Below the pieces are notes generated by a model, which saw only the letters and a list, made by a program, of their open reading frames with translations, was not told where the DNA came from and searched no databases. The translations under genes and the position numbers were made by a program. A stretch of DNA of 64,000 bases from Saccharomycopsis fibuligera x Saccharomycopsis cf. fibuligera (Eukaryota; Ascomycota; Saccharomycetes; Ascoideales; Saccharomycopsidaceae). The stretch covers positions 4,575,501 through 4,639,500 of the forward strand of contig CP012809.1 of the NCBI GenBank assembly GCA_001936135.1, read 5' to 3'. Below, one piece after another: positions 42,018-52,426 of this stretch (positions within the stretch are counted from its first letter, which is position 1; each line of letters begins with the position of its first letter).

Positions 42018-44945
42018 TCATATAGATGCATCGGACAGTACATCATCACCCTCAGCGGTGCACGTTGGAATATTTTTCCGAAGCTCACTCAAAAAAAATT
42101 GTTGGTTAATATTATTATTTGCCGCGAAATCACTAGATAGCTCAGCATTATTGCCAATGTTTGGGTATTCCTGGGTTTGACTGGTCGTAACATTACCAGA
42201 ATGTTGTTGATTTACCCTTTTATTGGGATTATGTGGTTGGTCATCTTTTTGCTTTGGAAAATGGTTCCTTGCACTGTCGACCATATGCTCGAATTTTGAA
42301 TTTAAAACATTTTCAAGCTCAGCTTTTGAAAATCTATTTTCGTCGGCATCATCAGCATCATCAGCCTCTTGATGCATAAATATATCTTGCAGAATGTTTG
42401 AGTAGCTATTATTGGCCAAAAAATTGTAATCATCATCATTTTCTTCCTCATTAAAATAATCTTGATCATCGATGTAACGGTTGGATTGTTGATGATGATT
42501 ACTCAATCTTAACGGATTTCGTTGATCGGACCATGTAGCGTTGCCGCTTTGTTTTTCATTGTGATCGACTTTCGAGTATATCCCCACATAATTATCATCA
42601 TAAGAAACCACCCTTTTATTTGGACGCTGCTGAAATCTGAGCTTTTCGTCTACTGATTGCGAAAAGCTATTCTCAAAACTTTTATTTTGAGATTGGGTAG
42701 GAGAATCTTCTGAAATCTTGAGTAATGAAAACTGGAGACCAGTACTCAATCTCTTGTAACTTTTGCTCTTAGTGCTAGGTGACCCTCTGGTAAATGGTGA
42801 CACTGCTGTTGCTGAAGTGGAACTGTATTGATTCTCATCGATGCTATTGGAATCTTTTTCCACCAACCTTGGCGAATTCAACTTATCAAGCTGTTGTTGC
42901 TTGCGCAAATTGGTTTCTTCATTGTACATTGAAAGCATATTGAACTTTGACCCGACAGGTAAAGAGTATCTTTTGCTTTTACTTTTAACTGTATTCTCAT
43001 TTAATAGAGCACCATCAATACTATCTTTCGGGGTATGAGAGTACCTAGAGTTATGTCTGTGATTTGCTTTTGCACTTTTCAGTACTCTTAGTTTGAACTC
43101 ATTTAAATTTGTTTGGTAAACATTGAGCACTCTATTCAAGTCATTTTCTATAGAGTTCAAGTCATTCATCAACTGTTTGTGATTTTCCATGTCAAATTCA
43201 GAATGAGAAGCAAGTTTGATATCTGAAGTAGCAGAAGAGGAAGATGACAAACTAAAATTGTTAAGTTTGTAGTTTATGCGATTCAAGTTTATTGACAAAT
43301 TATCAATAATTTCAAGCTCAGGGTTGTGTATATTCTCGTTAGCTGACGAAGCATTACTAATATCTGATAAAGTGTCCTTTTTGTGGCCAGGGGTTGTTGT
43401 TGTTGCTGTTACGGCATTTCCACCTAGTAACTTTGACAAACCATGATACTTGAAATAATTTGTTGAAACATTATACACTTGAAAGACATATTCCTGGCAT
43501 TCTTTAAAGCTCTCATTCAATGGACATAACAAACCTGCTTTTAGTACAGGAGAACAAGACTGTGGGCGATTACTCGAGTCATTTATGCATCCATCAACTG
43601 TCATTAAGAGCTTGAGCAAGTTGGAAATGGCAATTTTATCGTCCGATAACTTGTCTTGAGCCTCATTATTATCAATTTCATCAGCCATTGGTGGCTCATT
43701 ATTAATTATAACTAACCAAAGAATCAAGTAAAATTTTCTGATAAGATGAAATTCATCAAACTTATTCTCAAAGTTCTTCAAAGATTGATGAAACAAAGAC
43801 GGAAAATTATGATCCAGAGACATATCAGACGTGGCAGTGATTGAATTGTTTCTCGACCGGTTTAGCTCCACATTGATATTCACATTTGGATTAAGTTTTG
43901 GAGAGCGCAGCGCTAAGTGTAATGGTTTCAAGCTCATATTGGCCAAAAGCTGCTGCTGAGTAATTGGTGAAGAATCATTAATCAATAAGTAAAATGCATT
44001 AGCAATAGCTAAAAGACGCTGAACGTTAACCTTGTAAACAGTAAAGTAATTGTGTAACGCTGATTTTAGCCTTTTTAAAGTATCGATGCCATGTTGGTCG
44101 TTAAGCGCCAAAGGTATGTTTTTCGATATTTTGACAAGCAAAAAGTTAGATAAAAGACTCAAATTCTCAGCCAAGTAAGCAATTAGCCTCTGAGCAAACT
44201 GTGGGGTTTTCAAAACAGAGAGAGCCAGTGAATTTGAACTGTTGGGCAAAATATTATTTGATCTGCTGGATGATCCATTAACAAATGATACTTGACTATA
44301 TATTTCAAACTCTTTTAGACGAAGGATACTCTTCTTGTAGAAAAGATCCAACTGCTTATTATGCTTAAGAAACTGAGACCAGCAGTTTAATACCTTTACC
44401 TGCATAATTGACTGATATGCTGATTTGCAGAGAATCAAGTTTTTCAAATTTATGAGACAAACTAGGGTAATAATTTTTGTGTATACGTGGTTGAATGAAT
44501 TTGACGAAGATGAGGATGAGGATGAGGATGAATTTAAAACAAGTTTTTTGAACCCAACCAAGCCATAAAAAAGAAGAATGAGCTTATAGTGAAAATTATT
44601 AGGCAATTGAATTTGAAAAGTTTCATTATGTTTTGTAATGTTCAATGATTTGAAAAGTTGCGGTATCTCATCTGGTTTTCTCTGTAAACAGCCAGACATT
44701 GGCTGTTGTAGCATCAATAAAGACCCTTTTCCCGACAAAAACTCTTGGCTGTAATTTGAAATTAGTACCTTCTCACTCAAAAATTGAGAAATAATAATAT
44801 TATAAGAGAATTCATCGAAGAAGGCATCGGTTGAATGAACTTGGGACCTACTTGCGCAGACTATGGTGTCAATGAACCGTTGAATGCGTTTATTATTTTT
44901 ATTTTTATTATTATTATTGTTATTGTTATTTTTATTACTGTTATA

Positions 44946-44996
<51 letters not shown>

Positions 44997-45755
44997 GTTA
45001 TTATTATCATTATTATTATTATTATTATTCTTGTTGTGATTCGATTTGACACTGTTGTATAATCTTGAGCTTTGAGGATTTAGATATGAATGACTTGTAA
45101 CGCTATTATTGCTTGAGATCAGAGGCTGCAAGTTATTGATATTGTGAAAATTATTGAAATTCCCAAGTGATGGTGGCGGTAATGAGGATATTGAATCAAT
45201 AGACATGTTTCTATCATGCTGCCCAAAATGATGAAGATTAGTGTTATTGACATTGAACAAAGTAGAAGTGGAATCGATGCTATGGTTATCAGTTTTGTGA
45301 GTCTTGAAAGAAAACTGCCCGAACCTGTTATTACCGTTGATGCTATTCGCTTGCTTTATGTGAGAATAGCTGTTACTGTAATTGCTGTGATCTGATCGTA
45401 TGCTGCCAGAGTGACTGCTTCTGTTGCTGTGCATTCTATGCAATGATGGCGGTTGCTTGAATGGAAGTAGAGCGGCAGAGGACTTGCTATCTATGCCATA
45501 GTCCGACATGAAATCATCGTCGTCATTGACACTGACATTGTTGTAGTGATTGCAACCTTCAGTACTGTTTGGGCGCGTACTGTCAATGTTGACAGCGAGA
45601 TTACCGCTTATTTTGCCGCTAACAGCAGCAGCATCTAAAAGATCGTCACTGTCTTCCTCAGAGGCGATGGTGCTATTTAGAAGAGTGGAAGCTGTTAACA
45701 GCGAGTAGCGGTTAGACTGGTGGTAATGGTGATGGTGCTGGGGGCTATTAGACAT
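42018..45755 (-). CDS. Large membrane protein, possibly INP2/vezatin-like
   Basis: The first ATG in frame is at 45755, giving 1245 residues; the frame opens 53 codons earlier but only with GTG. The N-terminal third is Ser/His/Asn-rich with a long poly-Asn run (44.88-45.03 kb). The conserved-looking core begins RIQRFIDTIVCASRSQVHS and FFDEFSYNIIISQFLSEKVL. Two hydrophobic stretches follow (KLILLFYGLVGFKKLVL and IITLVCLINLKNLILC), then long helices. This order (short helix, two membrane helices, helical domain) is that of vezatin-domain proteins such as Inp2, the peroxisomal myosin-V receptor. I cannot confirm orthology; the C-terminal third is low complexity with acidic patches. Probable membrane protein, family tentative. 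Confidence 0.7.
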
Positions 45756-46338
45756 GATTGCAGGGGGCCAGCCATGGGGAAAAGGGGGGGAGGAACCAGT
45801 GCCAGTGGTAGTGGTGATGAGTGAGTTAGAATATTGTGCTGTCTGGAGGTGCTGTTGTTGTAAATAATGATGATTGAATGTGTCTAGCTTGGTGGTTTGG
45901 TTTTTGATTTGCACAAAAACATAAAACGGAGGAAAAAAAAAAAGTAAAAAGCTCGTTTTTGTTTTTGTTTTTCCCGCATGTGAGCACTCGCTTCGCTTCG
46001 CAGTAATTAATCTTATTGATTAACAGGAGCGCCGGAACAAGAACCACAAGCAGAGCAGGGATCCTCGCGGGGAGTAGTAGCACTATCGTCATTTGACATA
46101 CGCTTAAGGGCACCGTAAACTACAGATAAAATAAAACCGCTTATTGGGATACGCTATCCAAAGTAAAACATTCGTCATTATTTTCTTTTTGCTGACATTA
46201 ATTCAGGCAAAGTATATACTTATACGCATATAAACAGAAAAACACCTAAACCTCAACAAAACAGTTTTCATCCATCACGTCGTAAGCGTTGGTCAATGCC
46301 AATTGTTGAAACAGCCCACCAAAGTAGACGGATCTGAT
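45756..46338. other. Intergenic between SOD1 3' end and large membrane protein gene
   Basis: About 580 bp. It holds the possible Cys-rich mini-frame listed separately and short T/A tracts (45930-45970). No other feature. Confidence 0.4.
46013..46099 (-). CDS. Possible Cys-rich mini-ORF
   Basis: An ATG at 46099 opens 28 codons ending with the motif EDPCSACGSCSGAP. The same frame is open upstream to 46153 and would add a hydrophobic stretch (ISGFILSVVYGAL), which looks like a membrane helix, but without an ATG; an AG at its edge could be a splice acceptor. I found no convincing branch site or first exon. The C-x2-C-x2-C pattern could bind metal. It lies just downstream of SOD1 on the same strand. 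Could be chance. Confidence 0.27.
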   Translation of the reverse strand: MSNDDSATTPREDPCSACGSCSGAPVNQ

Positions 46339-47085
46339 TTAATCGGAAATACCAATGACACCACAAGCTGGTCTGGTACCAGCGTTACCGGTCTTCTTGG
46401 ATTCAGCGTTTTCACCTTTACCCAAGTCATCAGTACCAGAGTGGACAACAACGGTTCTACCGAGAATAGAGTTTGGACCAATCAATTTGATCAACTTGTC
46501 AGTAGTGGAACCTTCAGCCAAACCATTAGCGTCAGTTGAGATGTTACCCAAGTCACCAACGTGTCTAACTTCATCACCTGGAGCACCGTGGGTCTTACCG
46601 AATGGGTTGAAGTGAGGACCAGCAGAAGTACAACCGTTGGTGTTGTCACCAAACTGGTGAATGTGGAAACCTCTTTGAGCATTGGCATCGTTACCGGAGA
46701 TCTTCCAGGAGATCTTGGTTGGTTCTTCTTCTTTGGCTTGAGTGAAGTTAACGACACCAGAAACACCGGCTTCACCTCTGAGAACAGCGACTGATTTTCT
46801 CGGTTAGTACATTAGCGCTTAATAAGGAACCGATTAATGAATTGTACTACGTTGCGTAGTTGCAGTTAAATGATGATATATCACTTTACATTGCCATTGA
46901 GCTGCCATTCGAGAGCACTGAAATGCCATTGAGTAGCCAGACAGACGATGGCAATCAAGGGAAAGGGGGGTTCGGTTAGCGGAGCAAACGGGATCCTACC
47001 ATCGGATAGAACCAACTTGACCAATTAACCACCAGCCATCATTGGAAGTCAATGCTTGAGAAAGCTACATACCTGCGTTGACCAT
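46339..47085 (-). CDS. SOD1: Cu,Zn superoxide dismutase, one intron
   Basis: Exon 1 is 47073-47085, only 13 nt (MVNA plus one base); exon 2 is 46339-46790. The 282-bp intron runs GTATGT ... TACTAAC ... TCAG. The spliced product of 154 residues, the family's standard length, starts [16 protein letters not shown]. Copper ligands are H47, H49, H64 and H121; zinc ligands are H64, H72, H81 and D84; the disulphide is C58-C147; the active-site Arg is R144. It converts superoxide to peroxide and oxygen in the cytosol and intermembrane space. Without the intron the second exon lacks a start, and its ATG-led remnants are mere fragments. Confidence 0.97.
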
Positions 47086-48094
47086 TTTGTATTATTGTAG
47101 TAAGTTATTTGTTGTAATTGAGAATTGAGAATTGAGCAATTGATTGATTAAACAAGAACTTTTGACAGATCCTGAAGAAGAGAAAAGAAGAAGCAGAAAG
47201 CAAATAAAAAAAAAAAAAAAAGCGTGAGACAGTCTTTCTCTCTTTCTTTCTTTCTCTCTTTCTTTCTCTCTCTCTCTCTTTCTCTCCCGTGGCAAACAAG
47301 GCAAACAAACAAGTGCCGACCGCGGGTCTCTAGTAGCACTGGCTGGATTTCCAGCGTTACCCTGGGTGCCACACCCAGGCGGGCTGACAAATAAGCACTC
47401 AGCGGGATTCCGACCAAGGCAAGATGGCTGTCTAGACCTGCCAGCAAGAAACGTCCATGACAGGAGGAGAATATTGTATGGTGAGGATGGAGATGAAAAC
47501 GGAGGTAAATATAGTCAAGAAGGGATACAACGGAGCTCACCACTCATGTTGGAAAAGTGCATGACAATAGATTGAAAGTAAGCCATTCATTTACTGGGAA
47601 AGCGTTGCCTTATATACTGTGGATGGGCGTGAGCAGATATTTCTCTATGGAGCACCGTGGTGGTCTTTTGACAGCCCTGCTTAGGTAAGCGGCTTGCTAG
47701 CGATAACCATTGGGGTGGTGATCCGTTGGCTGTAAATATCACCGGGACCACAGCTGTGCTGGCTGTGACATGATCGATTGGTTTATCTATCAATACGTGT
47801 ATTGCAGTTGCTAACAAGCGTTGGTGTTAACACATTGTTTTGTGCTTATAAGCATACTGGCACTGGCTGCCACTGCTACTTCGAAGGCTTTCCACCGTAG
47901 AATATGTAGTACACCCCACAACTGCTAATCACACTACCGCAACACTCCAGCGGCAATCAAAAACAAAGGGCAAAACAGAATCTTTGACTGGCGATGCCAG
48001 AGATGAAAAACGCAGAGAGAGAGAGAGAGAGAGAGAGACTCAAGGGCATAGCCATCTATATATATTCACGTCGCAACTGTAACGCACACACACA
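47086..48094. promoter_or_regulatory. Divergent SOD1/UCH upstream region
   Basis: About 1 kb, containing a CT-rich tract (47233-47286), an A15 run and a GA repeat (48017-48039). Frames at 47148-47543 and elsewhere are low-complexity shadows. No named regulatory site could be assigned. Confidence 0.45.
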
Positions 48095-48991
48095 ATGTCC
48101 TGGAATACAATTGACTCTGATCCTGCAGTTTTCACCTCGCTTGTGGAGCAGCTAGGCGTCAGTGGCGTCCAATTCGAGGAGCTTTATCTGATTGACAGTC
48201 TCGTGGAGTTCAAGCCGCTCTACGGTATTGTCTTTCTCTTCAAGTACTACTCCAAAGACTACGGCACCAGCACCGGCAGCCTTCCACTGGGCTCCAAATA
48301 CGATGAATCTAACGAACACTTGTTTTTTGCTAGGCAACTTATCCAGAATGCCTGCGGCACGCAAGCAGTGCTCAACATTTTACTCAACAGGGACAATGAG
48401 GTGGCGCTTGGTGACGAGCTTGCCAACTTCAAATCATTCACTTCATTTTTCGACCCATCGCTCAAGGGGGAAACCATGACCAATAGTGATGCTATCCGCG
48501 TGGTGCACAATTCCTTCAGCACTCCAAATCCGTTTGTTGACGATGAAGATATTCCAGATCCTAATGACATTGATACTGAAAATGACGGATTATACCACTT
48601 CATTGGCTATATTGAGAAAAACGGCCACATCTACGAGCTTGACGGGTTGAGACCGTACCCAATTGATCATGGTGCCGTGGGCGAAAATCAGGACGTTTAC
48701 GAGAAATACGCCGAAGTGATCCAGAAGAAAATTAGTACTTTCAAAAGCGACGAGCTAAGGTTTTCGTTGTTGGCAGTGACCAGTGACAAGCTCGCGGAAA
48801 GCAAACAGAACAATGATTTGGAAAGCATGGAAATAGAGAGCATTAAGCGCCGTGGGTGGGAGAAAGAGAATGCGCTTCGTAGACAGGATCTCATTGGTCT
48901 CAGCTTCGAGATGCTCAAGTTGGTGAGCAGTGGGTTGAGCGACAGCGAGTGGGAGCAGTTGAAGAATCAGGGCAGAAGTGAAAGGGGGTGA
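48095..48991 (+). CDS. Proteasome-type ubiquitin C-terminal hydrolase (UCH37/Uch2 family)
   Basis: The 298-residue protein is a peptidase C12 deubiquitinase. The catalytic triad is visible: Cys87 in QNACGTQA, His168 in LYHFIGYI and Asp183 in YELDGLRPYPIDHG, with the oxyanion Gln at 81. The ~70 residues after the core, including WEKENALRRQDLIGLSFEML, match the C-terminal KEKE-like tail of UCH37 and fission-yeast Uch2 that docks on the 19S proteasome through Rpn13. This distinguishes it from the shorter Yuh1. It trims distal ubiquitin from chains at the proteasome. Codon 32 is CTG, standing where UCH37 has Ser (EEIWSLEP), good evidence that CUG means Ser here. Confidence 0.93.
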   Translation: MSWNTIDSDPAVFTSLVEQLGVSGVQFEELYLIDSLVEFKPLYGIVFLFKYYSKDYGTSTGSLPLGSKYDESNEHLFFARQLIQNACGTQAVLNILLNRDNEVALGDELANFKSFTSFFDPSLKGETMTNSDAIRVVHNSFSTPNPFVDDEDIPDPNDIDTENDGLYHFIGYIEKNGHIYELDGLRPYPIDHGAVGENQDVYEKYAEVIQKKISTFKSDELRFSLLAVTSDKLAESKQNNDLESMEIESIKRRGWEKENALRRQDLIGLSFEMLKLVSSGLSDSEWEQLKNQGRSERG

Positions 48992-49483
48992 TACTAGGTG
49001 GGGACTTTATAATTCAACTATCTGCTATTATTTATCATTATTTTGTCTTGTAGTATTTCGATTTATTTTGATTACCGACACTGTAGTGAATATTCGCAGT
49101 AAGCTGTAAGAGCGGACCAAGCAGTCGGCAAGTTGGCAAGTTGGCAAATGAGCTCACTTGAAATTGCGCGGGAATCAAAACGTCGCGATGAGACAGCCGA
49201 TGACTTGGATTAGACCCTCCCTCGGTTGGGGGCGACTCACAGCATCACCATCTTCAACTGTCTTTATAGCCATCACCACCACTACCACCATCAATAGCAC
49301 CATCAATAGCACCACTTAAGATTTGCAAACGCCGTGTCCACCAATCATCCATCACCCACCCCATTCCCCACAACTGTGTTGTTTCCAGCCAGCACCCCCA
49401 GTTTGCCCCCACCGCCCCCAGTCGCTGTTGCCGTGTCGTTGCCGCTTCTTTTTTTCAATATGTCTGTCTGTCTGTGTGTGTGT

Positions 49484-49518
<35 letters not shown>

Positions 49519-49669
49519 CTTTTTCTTCTTCTTTGTCAGTTCTTTTTATCCGCTGAATGCTGCTTAATTTGTTCTCCTCAAACTCACCTCCCATTGGACC
49601 ATTCTTTCTGCTTCTTCATATATAAGTACTGTCGCCCATTCACTTAGTAAACCAGTAAACACAACCGCC
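48992..49669. promoter_or_regulatory. Upstream region of F-box gene with T30 run
   Basis: Holds CAT/CAC-trinucleotide repeats (49270-49320), C-rich sequence and a 30-nt T run (49487-49516). Overlapping 77-codon plus frames here come from the T run. No gene recognised. Confidence 0.45.
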
Positions 49670-52426
49670 ATGGAAGACCCTCCTCCTTCCGCCAACGGAC
49701 AGAACCTTCAGCCTTTTAGCATCATATCTGATCCTATTTTACCTTCGCTTATGTGCCACCATCACTCTCACCCCCATAATGACAGCGCTAACCATTTCAC
49801 TTCAATTGACGAATTCGCTGATCCGGCCCCCATCACCGAGGACCAGCAGCTGATTGAAGAACTTACCAATAACAATGTTCATTTACCGCTAGATTCTATC
49901 CTTGACGAATCGCCCGCCGCGGTCGCTAGCAAACATGATCTAACCACTTTGGCCAAACTGCCATTCCAACATACCCCGATTACCTCCCTCAATGATCTTC
50001 CTATCGAGATCCTTCACTTGATTGTTCATTTCACATATTCAAACAATGTCAACATTTCCTTTGGCAAGCATTTGGAATGGTTTGCTAAATCAATGCTCTT
50101 GGTCAATAAGAAATTTTACTTGCTTAGTGTTAAATTGTTTGTCAATTATTGCCGTTTTACATGTCCTCAAACGTTTGATATCTTCAGTAAGCTATGGAAT
50201 GGCAAAAAAGTGCCAACCAGTTTTATTCCGGCAAAAGAGTACAGCGACGAAGCCAATGACGAGGATGCGCAAGATAATGATGACTATAATAGTGTCATTA
50301 ATGAAGAACCAAAAGAAAAATACTACTGTCAATCAATCTACAAGTACATCAACATTTTGGATTTCCAGGAATTTACCTCTGTGGGACTCGGCCGCACCAA
50401 CCGTATGAACAATGAGATTCAAATGGTTACTAAAACCACAATTTTGAGCTTTTTGACAAAAGCTCTGAACTTGAAAGAGTTTCTAAGTAGTGAAAATATT
50501 CAAAATGATATTTCCAAAGACATTTTGGTTCAGATTTTTTTCAAATTGAAAAAATTGCATTCGATTGATTTTTGTGGATCCACGGGGGTAGTTTTCTCCA
50601 GTGCGTTCCAAGAGCTTTTGCTTGAAAGCGCAGTACCTAGTCCAAATGATGCCCAATACAATCAATCATCACCATCTTCAGCACCATCACCGTCACCAAC
50701 ACCGCTGCCACACACACCAGTTTTCTTCCAAACCCCAATAACAAATCTCGTAAACTTATCATTCCATGACTGTATTGACATTCCGAATGAATTTTTCCTC
50801 AAGCTATTGCCATTGCTACCAAATTTGGAAAAGCTAGACCTTTTTCATACAAGGATCACTGGTGATGCATTATTTTCACTTAATCAAACTTGCCAGCTTA
50901 CCCATTTATCTATTGGTTGTTGTTACCAGCTTGATAAACGTCATATTATGCAGTTTTTTATTTCTCATCCATCAACCAAGAAAAGACTCAAATGGTTAAA
51001 TATGGAGACCGATAATGTAAATGATATCACGGAACGCGAGTTGTTAATTTTACTCAAATCATTGACTTTTACTAATGATCCGAGTGAAGTACCGTTTTTG
51101 AATCAAATCTCCCTTGGTTCTGATTTGAATGTTAATACCAGCACCAAACCACGGCACCATATGATTCCAAATTACAATTTGCAATATTTGAATATTGGTG
51201 GACGGGCTACTACCGCCGAAGTCTTGAAATTCATCAAGTCAAATTTTATTTTCTTGAAATCGCTTCATATCCAGAACTCCAAAATTACAATAGAGGAGTT
51301 AATTGATTTTCTCACCCCTCCTAAATCGGTAATAATGAATAATGAAATTCACAATAGCTCAAGGCTTTCAATGTCATCTTTGAATGATTATTTCAACACT
51401 CAAAGAGATCCAGTTTCTTCCTCATTGACTAATTATTATGATCTGCAAAGACATGGTAGCATTCATAGCAATTCTCAAACTGAACGTAATTCACAACAGC
51501 AACCACAACCACAACCACAACCACATCAAAATCAAAATCAAAACCACAATCAACGTGGACAGCAAGAAAATACCTTGCTGTCTTCTTCCTCTTCTATAAC
51601 CTCATTAACATCCCTTAACAACATTAGCAACAATAGCAATAACGGCAGAGTTGAAATTTATCAGCAGCTTCGTTTCATAAATGTCAAAGGAAACCCAAAC
51701 ATTTCCAACAATTGGGTCATAAACAATCCAATCTTCGTTGAAAGCTGTCCTACGTTGCTTGCCTGGGAGTTTGATTTGCGCATCTTGGAAAATTCCGCCA
51801 ATGATACATTCCACTATCATCACTATCGCAACAATAACAGCAGTTATAATTCTTTCGGTAATGGATATAACATCTATAGCGTTAATCAAAACGGCTCATC
51901 AGATACTAATCCTAATGATGAAGAAGATTTCTTTTGGCGGATTTTTCAAACCAATGGACGCCGATCATGGCTCTATAAACTTCGGGCATATAACGAACGA
52001 AATTCGAAATATTTGAATTATAGCTATAATTTTGACAAAGATTATTATCATTACACTAATTCTTCAACCGCCACTGCTTCGGCATCTTCAAAATCAAAAT
52101 CAAAATCAAATTCTTCAAATTACAATGACAATAACAATAACAGCGATAGTGACAATGACAACGATAACGACAATGAAGAAGAAGAAATAGATTATGAAAT
52201 CTTGACTGATGATCCAAATTATATTCCCAACGTGACGAGATATGACCCAATAACTGGTCGTAAAATTGAACCAAAATTAATTTTTTATCCATTCTTAAAG
52301 TATGCCTCAAGAAAAATTGATATGTCTAATGGTCCATTTTATACTGGGAATAATGAACTATATAAGATTTGGCCAGTTAAGTTTTCGGAAAGAGGAATTT
52401 ATAAATATTACGCTTTAAATGTTTGA
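49670..52426 (+). CDS. F-box/leucine-rich-repeat protein
   Basis: The 918-residue product has an F-box near residue 105: LNDLPIEILHLIVHFTYS ... MLLVNKKFYLLSVKLF. F-box proteins bind Skp1 and select substrates for SCF ubiquitin ligases. Leucine-rich repeats follow (TNLVNLSFHDCIDIPNEFFL, LPNLEKLDLFHTRITGDAL, LTHLSIGCCYQLDKRHIM and others). A low-complexity Gln/Asn region lies at about 590-640. The C-terminus has YDPITGRKIEPKLIFYPFLK. S. cerevisiae YDR306C is the F-box protein it most calls to mind, but that protein is about half as long, so orthology is a suggestion. The substrate is unknown. Confidence 0.82.
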   Translation: MEDPPPSANGQNLQPFSIISDPILPSLMCHHHSHPHNDSANHFTSIDEFADPAPITEDQQLIEELTNNNVHLPLDSILDESPAAVASKHDLTTLAKLPFQHTPITSLNDLPIEILHLIVHFTYSNNVNISFGKHLEWFAKSMLLVNKKFYLLSVKLFVNYCRFTCPQTFDIFSKLWNGKKVPTSFIPAKEYSDEANDEDAQDNDDYNSVINEEPKEKYYCQSIYKYINILDFQEFTSVGLGRTNRMNNEIQMVTKTTILSFLTKALNLKEFLSSENIQNDISKDILVQIFFKLKKLHSIDFCGSTGVVFSSAFQELLLESAVPSPNDAQYNQSSPSSAPSPSPTPLPHTPVFFQTPITNLVNLSFHDCIDIPNEFFLKLLPLLPNLEKLDLFHTRITGDALFSLNQTCQLTHLSIGCCYQLDKRHIMQFFISHPSTKKRLKWLNMETDNVNDITERELLILLKSLTFTNDPSEVPFLNQISLGSDLNVNTSTKPRHHMIPNYNLQYLNIGGRATTAEVLKFIKSNFIFLKSLHIQNSKITIEELIDFLTPPKSVIMNNEIHNSSRLSMSSLNDYFNTQRDPVSSSLTNYYDLQRHGSIHSNSQTERNSQQQPQPQPQPHQNQNQNHNQRGQQENTLLSSSSSITSLTSLNNISNNSNNGRVEIYQQLRFINVKGNPNISNNWVINNPIFVESCPTLLAWEFDLRILENSANDTFHYHHYRNNNSSYNSFGNGYNIYSVNQNGSSDTNPNDEEDFFWRIFQTNGRRSWLYKLRAYNERNSKYLNYSYNFDKDYYHYTNSSTATASASSKSKSKSNSSNYNDNNNNSDSDNDNDNDNEEEEIDYEILTDDPNYIPNVTRYDPITGRKIEPKLIFYPFLKYASRKIDMSNGPFYTGNNELYKIWPVKFSERGIYKYYALNV

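Noticed and set aside
44835-45062. Poly-Ile/Val antisense frames opposite Asn codon runs (also at 25330-25577)
   Set aside because: They come from reading AAC/AAT repeats on the other strand.
45756-45914. N-terminal extension of the large membrane protein
   Set aside because: The extra codons begin with GTG and have no ATG in frame; no first exon with proper splice sites was found.
47148-47543. 131-codon minus frame upstream of SOD1
   Set aside because: Half of it is the CT-rich repeat, and the rest has no recognisable features.
49323-49567. Overlapping 77-codon frames upstream of the F-box gene
   Set aside because: They are low complexity and driven by the T30 run.
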